Source: an uncultured Clostridia bacterium
GTDB taxonomy: Bacteria > Bacillota > Clostridia > Oscillospirales > CAG-272
DNA length: 12,113 bases
Assembly (NCBI GenBank): GCA_947627815.1
Contig: CANQXN010000042.1
Location: forward strand, 1 to 12,113
Reading direction: 5' to 3'
This document shows positions 6,814 to 12,113 of the stretch, in pieces. A program made the position numbers and the translations under genes. The first letter of the stretch is position 1. Each line of letters begins with the position of its first letter. Below the pieces are notes generated by a model. The model did not search any database. It was not told the origin of the DNA and saw only the letters and a program-made list of their open reading frames with translations.

Positions 6814-6825
6814 GGGCGTTTTTTT
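6799..6825 (+). terminator. Intrinsic terminator overlapping the ruvX stop codon
   Basis: Stem CGCCCC (6799-6804) with GGGGCG (6813-6818), an 8-nt loop, and seven T residues (6819-6825). The 5' arm lies inside the last ruvX codons and the loop contains the start of the TAG stop. It separates ruvX from the sporulation gene downstream. Confidence 0.8.
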
Positions 6826-6842
6826 CAGGCGGTCTTTGCGAT

Positions 6843-6872
6843 GTATAAAAGAAAAAAATCCCGTCAAGAATA
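6843..6872 (+). promoter_or_regulatory. Putative sigma-F (forespore) promoter of spoIIR
   Basis: GTATA (6843-6847), a 15-nt spacer, then GTCAAGAATA (6863-6872). The Bacillus subtilis sigma-F consensus, as I recall it, is GYATA, 15 nt, GGNNANAHTR. The -35 matches fully and the -10 misses only the second G. The predicted start near 6879 leaves about 32 nt before the TTG start. spoIIR is a classic sigma-F target, so position and biology agree. This is a motif match only. Confidence 0.6.
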
Positions 6873-6910
6873 GAAGAACACACATACTTTGTTCTTGCGG
6901 GGTGATTTTT

Positions 6911-7540
6911 TTGAAACGGTTTTTTCTCTCATTTTCTTTTTTGATTTTTCTTTCGCTCTTGGTCACGGTGGGAGTGTCGGCGGCAGAAACTTTTCGGGAT
7001 GCCGATGCCATCTATGACGGCGTGGTGCGCCTGCACATTCTCGCCGCCTCCGACGGGGAAAAGGATCAGGCGGACAAACTGGCGGTGCGGGATGCGATCC
7101 TGGCTTCTTACAGCGAGGACTTGAATGAACTGACAGGCAGAGATGAGGCGAAAGCCTTTCTTTCGGACAGGCTCGGGGCTATCGAGGCGCTGGCCAAAGA
7201 GGTATTGATTTCGCGGGGCGGAAACGACAGGGTAGAGGTGACGCTGACCGAGGAATACTATCCCACGCGGGACTATGAATCCATGCGGCTGCCCGCCGGC
7301 GAGTATCTTTCCCTTCGGGTGATCCTCGGCGAGGGAGAGGGGCATAACTGGTGGTGTATGGTTTATCCCCCGCTCTGCACTTCCTCCGCCTCGGCGGATG
7401 AGGAGCTCGCGCAGGCCGGGTTTTCCAAAAGTCAGGTGCGGCTGCTCACCGACAGCGAGGACGGCGCCTGCGTCATGAAATTCAAGATCGTTGAGACAGC
7501 CGCGTCTTTGTGGGAGACGGTGAAAGGGTGGTTTTCATGA
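6911..7540 (+). CDS. spoIIR: Stage II sporulation protein R
   Basis: A secreted signalling protein of the early forespore. In Bacillus subtilis it is made under sigma-F, exported into the intermembrane space, and triggers the SpoIIGA protease to process pro-sigma-E in the mother cell. It has 209 residues from the TTG start. Seen: an N-terminal signal/anchor (2-24, hydrophobic FFLSFSFLIFLSLLVTVGVSA), then VRLHILAASDGEKDQADKL (39-57) and KLAVRDAIL (56-64). YYPTRDYESMRLPAGEYLSL (116-135), RVILGEGEGHNWWCMVYPPLC (136-156) and a conserved C-terminal KFKIVE (190-195) complete the SpoIIR pattern. TTG at 6911 is chosen because GGGGTGA lies 5-6 nt upstream and the hydrophobic segment begins just after it. 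Longer readings would run into ruvX in another frame. A sigma-F-like promoter lies upstream, and a small membrane-protein gene overlaps its stop codon. Confidence 0.95.
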   Translation: MKRFFLSFSFLIFLSLLVTVGVSAAETFRDADAIYDGVVRLHILAASDGEKDQADKLAVRDAILASYSEDLNELTGRDEAKAFLSDRLGAIEALAKEVLISRGGNDRVEVTLTEEYYPTRDYESMRLPAGEYLSLRVILGEGEGHNWWCMVYPPLCTSSASADEELAQAGFSKSQVRLLTDSEDGACVMKFKIVETAASLWETVKGWFS

Positions 7541-7836
7541 AACGGGAAGGGGTAGATAAAATCAAAGGGTGTCAGAAAAAGGTGGTGCTGATCCGTTCGG
7601 CGAAAAGCCCCATTTTTGAGGAAGCGTATCTCATCATGCGCGAACATGAGGAAAGCTATGAGGAAGCCGATATCGTCAGAGAGGCCGACAGGATTCTTTC
7701 CGCCTGCCGGACGGAAGGAAAACGCAAAGGGCGCAGCATCAGCAAGCGGGAGTTTTTCTTTTTTTTGGCGGGGCTTTTGTCGGCGGGGCTGGTTTTCGGT
7801 CTGATGTTAGGGTTTGCCGCTATTGTTCACTTTTGA
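7537..7836 (+). CDS. Small C-terminally anchored membrane protein coupled to spoIIR
   Basis: A 99-residue protein of unknown function. Its ATG (7537-7539) overlaps the spoIIR TGA (ATGA), and AAGGGTGG lies about 6 nt upstream, so the two are translationally coupled. Seen: a basic N-terminus with a short strand KKVVLIRS (14-21), an acidic helical stretch FEEAYLIMREHEESYEEADIV (27-47), EADRIL (49-54), a basic cluster GKRKGRSISKRE (61-72), then one transmembrane segment (73-99, FFFFLAGLLSAGLVFGLMLGF, GxxxG-like). The positive charge just before the membrane segment predicts an N-in, tail-anchored-like topology. I recall similar short proteins annotated as hypothetical in Clostridia but cannot name a family. 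If the sigma-F promoter upstream is real, it would be made in the forespore; that role is inferred only from position. Confidence 0.8.
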   Translation: MKREGVDKIKGCQKKVVLIRSAKSPIFEEAYLIMREHEESYEEADIVREADRILSACRTEGKRKGRSISKREFFFFLAGLLSAGLVFGLMLGFAAIVHF

Positions 7837-7870
7837 GACACATATTGGATATGATTTGTTCATGATCCCG

Positions 7871-7879
7871 TGCTATAAT
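7871..7879 (+). promoter_or_regulatory. Extended -10 promoter of the RNase J unit
   Basis: TGCTATAAT (7871-7879) is a perfect extended -10 box (TGN then TATAAT). No good -35 is found at 16-18 nt (ATGATT-like sequence), which is tolerated with an extended -10. Initiation near 7886 would give a leader of about 210 nt before the RNase J ATG at 8096. Confidence 0.62.
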
Positions 7880-7885
7880 TCAAAC

Positions 7886-8095
7886 GATTAAAATGCGCGT
7901 TATAAATGAGCGGCGTCCTTTCCGTCGGGGCGTGATGGCGGATTCTGCCGCCGCTCTATACATGTTTGGCGTCTTGTTCGGGCGTCTTGTTTTGTGCGCT
8001 GTTTCGGGCAAAAGAAAAACGCACGGTTTATCCCAAGGGGGATTTGTGCCTTTTCCCGTTTTGCCCTGTTTTATTGCAATGAAGAAAGGATTTTT
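7886..8095 (+). promoter_or_regulatory. Long 5' leader of the RNase J gene with competing stems
   Basis: Seen: an 8-bp stem GAGCGGCG/CGCCGCTC (7908-7915 with 7949-7956) that competes with a local hairpin GGCGG/CCGCC (7937-7941 with 7948-7952). There is also a tandem direct repeat of GGCGTCTTGTT (7968-7978 and 7981-7991). The AAAGGA ribosome binding site at 8085-8090 lies 5 nt before the ATG. Long leaders on major RNase genes can serve autoregulation (known for rne in Escherichia coli). Any such role here is inference. Confidence 0.35.
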
Positions 8096-10051
8096 ATGAC
8101 CAAAAAGAAAGACAATGCACCGGCGGAGCAGACTGCCGCCAAGCCCAAAAAGAAAACCGCCGCGCCCTCGGGGCAAAAAGATCGGCAGGCGGCTCGGAAA
8201 ACGCGGGGATGGGCGGATGACGCCGACCGCGCTTCTTCCCCAAAGACCGAAAACCTGACAGCTGTCAGGAAGGAAAAAAAGAAAAAAACACCGGGCGCCC
8301 CGGCCAAAGAAGCCCCCGCTTTGGAAACAATCGGGGCGGAAGTACGCCAAAAAAGCGGGAAAAAAGCCGCTTCCGCGAAAAAAAGCGCGCCGCTTGGCAA
8401 ACTCAAAGTCATGCTCCTCGGCGGCGTAGGGGAGATCGGCAAAAACATGACGGTGATCGAATACGGCAACGATATCATCGTCATCGACTGCGGCATGGGC
8501 TTTCCCGATGAAGGCATGTTCGGGATCGACTGCGTCATTCCCGATACCACTTATTTGGAACAGAATGTTGACAAAATACGCGGCATTTTCCTGACCCACG
8601 GGCATGAAGACCACATTGGCGCGATCCCCTATGTCTTGAGAAAAATGAATCTGCCGATTTACGGCACCCGGCTGACCATCGGCATCATTGAGCGCAAGCT
8701 GGCGGAATTTCATTTAGACAGCCAGCCCCGGCTGATTCCCGTGTCGGCGGGCGATGTGATCGCGGCGGGGGAACTGTCGGTGGAGTTTATCCGCGTGAAC
8801 CATTCCATCGCCGATTCCTGCGCGCTCGCCGTGCATACGCCTTACGGCTATATCCTCCACTCCGGCGACTTCAAACTCGACCTGACCCCGACGCAGGGGG
8901 ACATCATGGACATTGTAAGGCTGGGCGAAATCGGCAAACAGGGCGTCGTTCTTCTCATGTGCGAGTCGACCAACGCCGAACGCCCCGGCTATACGCCCTC
9001 CGAAAAGACGGTGGGCAAATCGCTTGACAACATTTTCCTGCGCTATCGGAAAAAGCGCATTGTCATTGCGACTTTTTCTTCCAATGTACACAGGATTCAG
9101 CAGATCATTGACAACAGCATCGCCTACGGGCGCAAGGTGGCGCTCACCGGGCGGTCGATGCTCAATATTATCAGCGCGGCCAACAGCTTGGGCTATATGA
9201 AGATCCCGGAAGGCACCATGATCGATATTTCCGAGGTCAAGCGCTTCCGCCCCGATCAGGTGACGGTGATCACCACCGGCAGTCAGGGAGAGCCGATGTC
9301 GGCGCTTTACCGCATGGCATACGGCGATCACAACGATATTGCCTTGGGCAATGACGATCTTGTGGTGCTGTCCGCCAACGCCATTCCGGGCAACGAAAAG
9401 CTCGTGAACAACATTGTCAACGAGCTGGTCAAACGCCATGTGGAGGTCTTTTGCGATAGCTCTCTGAATGTGCATGTGTCGGGTCACGCCTGCGCCGAAG
9501 AATTAAAATTGATGCACGCTTTGACCAAACCCACCTTTTTCATGCCGATCCACGGTGAAAATAAGCATTTGGCGGCGCATCGGGAGCTGGCGCTTGCCAT
9601 GGGCGAGCGCCCCGATCACATCTTTATTCCCGAACTGGGGAAGGTGTTGGAATTTGACAATAAAAAGGCCGCCTGGGGCGCCACGGTGCCATCCGGCATC
9701 CTGCTGGTGGACGGCTACGGCGTGGGCGATGTGGGCAACATCGTTCTGCGCGACCGCAAGCATTTGGCGGAGGACGGGATTATCGTTGTCACCGCCGCCC
9801 TTTCCCTTGAATCGGGGCTGATCTATAACGGGCCGGAAATCGTTTCTCGCGGCTTTGTTTATATGCGGGAAAACGAGGAACTTATCGATAAACTCCGCTC
9901 TCTTGCCGGCGACGCGCTCGATACCGCGCTCGATCGCGGCATTACCGAGTGGGCGATTGTGAAGAAAATGGTCAGCGACGCCCTCGGCAAGTATATTTAT
10001 CAGGTGACCAAGCGCAAACCCATGATTCTGCCCATTCTTCTCGATGCCTGA
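8096..10051 (+). CDS. rnj: Ribonuclease J (metallo-beta-lactamase/beta-CASP RNase)
   Basis: Central mRNA decay and rRNA-processing enzyme of Firmicutes with endonuclease and 5'-3' exonuclease activity. It has 651 residues. The catalytic core begins at about residue 102 (KLKVMLLGGVGEIGKNM). Metal ligands are in THGHEDHIGA (167-176: H168, H170, D172, H173), H236 in VNHSIAD, and D258 in HSGDFK. The beta-CASP part has CESTNAERPG (289-298), TTGSQGEPMSAL (393-404), SGHACAEELKLM (462-473) and MPIHGE (483-488). The C-terminal domain (about 555-651) contains SRGFVYMRE and ends KRKPMILPILL. Residues 1-100 are a low-complexity Lys/Ala-rich extension absent from Bacillus subtilis RNase J1. The start at 8096 follows AAAGGA with 5-nt spacing; a 34-residue upstream extension in frame lacks such a site. 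Single rnj with this architecture is usual for Clostridia. A TIM-barrel gene follows 13 nt downstream. Confidence 0.95.
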   Translation: MTKKKDNAPAEQTAAKPKKKTAAPSGQKDRQAARKTRGWADDADRASSPKTENLTAVRKEKKKKTPGAPAKEAPALETIGAEVRQKSGKKAASAKKSAPLGKLKVMLLGGVGEIGKNMTVIEYGNDIIVIDCGMGFPDEGMFGIDCVIPDTTYLEQNVDKIRGIFLTHGHEDHIGAIPYVLRKMNLPIYGTRLTIGIIERKLAEFHLDSQPRLIPVSAGDVIAAGELSVEFIRVNHSIADSCALAVHTPYGYILHSGDFKLDLTPTQGDIMDIVRLGEIGKQGVVLLMCESTNAERPGYTPSEKTVGKSLDNIFLRYRKKRIVIATFSSNVHRIQQIIDNSIAYGRKVALTGRSMLNIISAANSLGYMKIPEGTMIDISEVKRFRPDQVTVITTGSQGEPMSALYRMAYGDHNDIALGNDDLVVLSANAIPGNEKLVNNIVNELVKRHVEVFCDSSLNVHVSGHACAEELKLMHALTKPTFFMPIHGENKHLAAHRELALAMGERPDHIFIPELGKVLEFDNKKAAWGATVPSGILLVDGYGVGDVGNIVLRDRKHLAEDGIIVVTAALSLESGLIYNGPEIVSRGFVYMRENEELIDKLRSLAGDALDTALDRGITEWAIVKKMVSDALGKYIYQVTKRKPMILPILLDA

Positions 10052-10064
10052 CAGGGAGGATCCG

Positions 10065-10874
10065 ATGCAAAAACTGATCGTCAACTGCGATCCTACAAAA
10101 GAGGCGCTGTCGCTTGTCAGGCAGGCCGGCTGGGACGGCGTACATACCATGCCGCCGGAAGACGCCGGAGCCTTTGCCGCCGAGGTGCGCCGGCAGGGAC
10201 TTATCTATTCTTCCATTCACGCGCCCTTTGGCGGGGCGGCCTCCCTTTGGGGGGAAGAGGGCGAGGGCTTTGTGAAAGAGCAGATCGCCTGCTTGGAGGA
10301 CGCGGCCAGAGCCAAAGTCCCTTTGGTCGTGATGCACGCCATCATCGGCATGGAAAAGGTTGCGCCTTCCGAGAGGGAAAAGGCTTTTGGCATTGAAAAT
10401 TTCGGCCGTATTCTTGCGGCGGCGGAAAAGCTCGGCATTTCTGTGGCGCTTGAGAACACCGAAGGGTTTGAGTATCTTGCCGCCCTGATGGCGGCCTATG
10501 CCTCTTGCCCTTCGCTTGGCTTTTGCTGGGACAGCGGTCACGAACAGTGCTACAACGGCGCCCGCGATGTCCTTGCCCCCTATGCCGGGCGGCTGTTTTA
10601 TATGCATCTGAACGACAACAAAGGGGTAACGGGCGACACGATTACCTTTCTCGATGACGCGCATCTTCTCCCCTTTGACGGGGTGTCCGACTGGGAGAGA
10701 AACGCCGCCCGCCTGAAGGCGACTTGTTATCACGGTCCGCTGGTGTTTGAAATCAGTCAGGAGAATATGCCGGGGCGTCATGCCAATGACCGCTATGAGG
10801 TGCTCTCTTATGCCGAGTATCTCGCCTTGGCGCTTTCCCACGCCCGCCGCTTTGCCGCTCTCATGGAGGAATGA
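10065..10874 (+). CDS. Sugar phosphate isomerase/epimerase-type TIM barrel protein
   Basis: A 269-residue cytoplasmic protein of the xylose isomerase-like / AP endonuclease 2 superfamily. Members isomerise or epimerise sugars and related small molecules with a divalent metal. Seen in order: H52 in SSIHAPF, H91 in VVMHAI, E130 in ALENTE, D156 and H159 in FCWDSGHE, H181 in YMHLND, the family's DDAHLLPFDG (197-206), and E229 in FEIS. These include the usual metal and catalytic positions, so it should be an active enzyme. The substrate cannot be deduced. The ATG at 10065 follows AGGGAGGA (10053-10060) with 4-nt spacing; an upstream in-frame ATG at 10044 overlaps RNase J and lacks a site. It lies 13 nt after the RNase J stop with no terminator between, so co-transcription is likely. 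It ends at a bidirectional terminator. Confidence 0.88.
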   Translation: MQKLIVNCDPTKEALSLVRQAGWDGVHTMPPEDAGAFAAEVRRQGLIYSSIHAPFGGAASLWGEEGEGFVKEQIACLEDAARAKVPLVVMHAIIGMEKVAPSEREKAFGIENFGRILAAAEKLGISVALENTEGFEYLAALMAAYASCPSLGFCWDSGHEQCYNGARDVLAPYAGRLFYMHLNDNKGVTGDTITFLDDAHLLPFDGVSDWERNAARLKATCYHGPLVFEISQENMPGRHANDRYEVLSYAEYLALALSHARRFAALMEE

Positions 10875-10902
10875 ATAAAGATACCGCTAAAAATACATAA
10901 AC

Positions 10903-10938
10903 AAAAAAGCGCCGGGACTTCGTCCCGACGCTTTTTTT
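10903..10938. terminator. Bidirectional intrinsic terminator between convergent genes
   Basis: A-run and stem AAAAAAGCG (10903-10911) pair with CGCTTTTTT (10929-10937), enclosing CGGGAC/GTCCCG (10913-10918 with 10922-10927) with a very small loop and one C-A mismatch. The hairpin is flanked by A on one side and T on the other, so it can stop transcription from the TIM-barrel gene on the plus strand and from the carbohydrate-binding gene on the minus strand. Confidence 0.9.
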
Positions 10939-10960
10939 GGTCTTTGGGGAGAGCGATTTT

Positions 10961-12113
10961 TTATTCAATCCAGTTGCTCTTTTGGGTGACGATGAGGCGG
11001 TCGATGGCAAGGCCGTCCTCGCGCCCCCAGATCGAGAGGGTGTGCGTGCCGTCGGCTTCCACGGTGACGGTGCCGATCTTGACGCATTTGTATACGCCGC
11101 CGGTGAGCTTGAAATCGTTGGCGACCTGTACATTTTTGTCATCGAACGAGAGGATCAGCGAGTCATCGTCGTCCTCTTCACACTTGACATAGGCGAAAAC
11201 GCTGTAAGTGCCGGCCTTGATGTCGAGCGTAAAGGAAAGGCGCGGTCCCTTGCCGGTGGCGGGATTGGTATCGGTATAATTGCCGACGCCGTTGGGGCCG
11301 AAATAGACCGCTTTGCCGAAGCGCCCGCCGGTGAGCATGAAGTGGGCGTTTTTGCCGTCGGTACTTGCGCGGGCATAAAAATTGTCATTGTTGAGAAGCG
11401 CCCATTCGGCTTCCAACAGATAATCGCCGTCGGCGTTGGCCTTGGCCGGACTGTTGCCCGGAGAGGCGATATCGGTATAGGGGGCGATCTCTACGGCGGA
11501 CACTGCCCATTGGCCACTGAAGGTCAAAGAGAGCGAAGTGCCGGAAAGTTCGACGACAAAACAGTATTCGGCGGTGCGGCCGGCGGCAAGGTTTATGTCG
11601 GAGAGCATATCGACGCCGTTTGCCGTGACTTTCATGCCGGAGACGGCCATTTGGCCGGAGCGGTCGCCGACGGCAAGGGTGACGATATAGCGTCCGCTTT
11701 GTCCCATCGTGACGGTAAAGGTGGCGCTGTCGGAAGAATAAATGACGCCGCCGTCCCGCAAAGAGATGCTCGACCCCGTGGCTTTTTTCGCTTTCAGCGT
11801 CTCAAACCCCGCCGTCCAGGCATAGCGTTTGGCGCTGACGCCGGCAGAGGAGAGATCCACGCCGAGATAACCCTCTTGCGCGGCGTTCTGATTGTCGGTG
11901 AAATCGTAGAAGAGACGGGTGCCGTCGTCGCTGTCGGCATAGGGAATGTCGGTGCGATCCAGCGTAGGCGGAACCGATGCCGGCACCGGCGTCCAATGAA
12001 TCGTGTTGAATGTCTCGGGGCAGCCCAGCCGGGAGGCAATATCGGCTGTCGAGGCGGCGCGGAGGACGATTTTGTCAAAGGCGCAGCCGGCGTCGCAGAC
12101 ATAAATCCGCAAG
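10961..12113 (-). CDS. C-terminal part of a multidomain protein with carbohydrate-binding-type modules (5' end outside window)
   Basis: At least 384 codons are open to the window edge; the true start lies beyond 12113. Seen in fragment numbering: residues 1-18 (RIYVCDAGCAFDKIVL) look like the end of one beta-sandwich module. A Pro-rich linker (41-52) follows. A second module (about 64-212) has AWTAGFETLKA, Gly/Ser/Thr-rich strands and ends SAVEIAPY, resembling malectin- or galactose-binding-like folds of polysaccharide-active enzymes. A third module (about 230-376) begins DYLLEAEWALL, contains SFTLDIKAGTYSVFAYV and ends IWGREDGLAIDRLIVT, like CBM6/CBM35-type modules or the C-terminal domain of GH115 enzymes. 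The ends of modules one and three resemble each other, suggesting module duplication. No LPXTG or SLH anchor lies at the C-terminus. A catalytic domain, if any, is outside the window. Secretion is assumed from domain type. Confidence 0.7.
   Translation of the reverse strand, partial: LRIYVCDAGCAFDKIVLRAASTADIASRLGCPETFNTIHWTPVPASVPPTLDRTDIPYADSDDGTRLFYDFTDNQNAAQEGYLGVDLSSAGVSAKRYAWTAGFETLKAKKATGSSISLRDGGVIYSSDSATFTVTMGQSGRYIVTLAVGDRSGQMAVSGMKVTANGVDMLSDINLAAGRTAEYCFVVELSGTSLSLTFSGQWAVSAVEIAPYTDIASPGNSPAKANADGDYLLEAEWALLNNDNFYARASTDGKNAHFMLTGGRFGKAVYFGPNGVGNYTDTNPATGKGPRLSFTLDIKAGTYSVFAYVKCEEDDDDSLILSFDDKNVQVANDFKLTGGVYKCVKIGTVTVEADGTHTLSIWGREDGLAIDRLIVTQKSNWIE

Noticed and set aside
6704..6910. 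Extended N-terminus of spoIIR in the same frame from 6704
   Set aside because: It would overlap ruvX and its terminator. The TTG at 6911 has a ribosome binding site and is followed at once by the signal/anchor sequence.
7994..8095. A 34-residue upstream extension of RNase J
   Set aside because: The ATG at 8096 has AAAGGA 5 nt upstream and the sequence before it is unlike the lysine-rich start; the upstream ATG has no comparable site.

Overview
The window looks like chromosomal DNA of a GC-rich, spore-forming (or spore-gene-retaining) member of the Clostridia. The evidence is a T-box leader in front of valS, a clear spoIIR homologue, Firmicutes-type RNase J, strong AGGAGG-like ribosome binding sites and textbook sigma-A promoters. 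Two secreted or surface-type proteins (a beta-helix protein and a carbohydrate-binding multidomain protein) suggest a lifestyle involving polysaccharide or surface contact, such as a gut. The taxon is inferred and could not be tested here. I see no insertion sequence, CRISPR array, tRNA or rRNA.

Layout. Positions 1-883 (minus): the start of valS (valyl-tRNA synthetase, cut by the window edge) with a complete T-box control region: promoter, Stem I with a GTC valine specifier, antiterminator and terminator. Positions 992-2108 (minus): a membrane-anchored, ComEC-type metallo-beta-lactamase-fold protein with its promoter. It is divergent from tadA (2139-2609, plus), the tRNA wobble adenosine deaminase, which ends at a strong terminator. 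Positions 2797-5279 (plus): an isolated unit made of a promoter, a roughly 200-nt structured leader of no class I recognise, a 726-residue exported duplicated beta-helix protein, and a terminator.

Positions 5287-6825 (plus): a consensus promoter drives a two-gene unit, an alpha/beta hydrolase plus ruvX (YqgF-type Holliday junction resolvase/16S rRNA processing family), closed by a terminator overlapping the ruvX stop. Positions 6843-7836 (plus): a sigma-F-like promoter, spoIIR (the forespore signal that triggers sigma-E activation) and a translationally coupled 99-residue tail-anchored-like membrane protein. Positions 7871-10938 (plus): an extended -10 promoter, a roughly 210-nt leader, RNase J with a long lysine-rich N-terminal extension, and a sugar-phosphate isomerase/epimerase-type TIM barrel 13 nt downstream. 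They are followed by a bidirectional terminator. Positions 10961-12113 (minus): the C-terminal part of a large protein with carbohydrate-binding-type beta-sandwich modules, cut by the window edge.

Most of the content is housekeeping (translation, RNA decay, sporulation). I found no convincing new multi-gene system. The points most worth checking are the uncharacterised leader before the beta-helix gene, the sigma-F-type promoter with its coupled small membrane protein behind spoIIR, and the leader plus N-terminal extension of RNase J.
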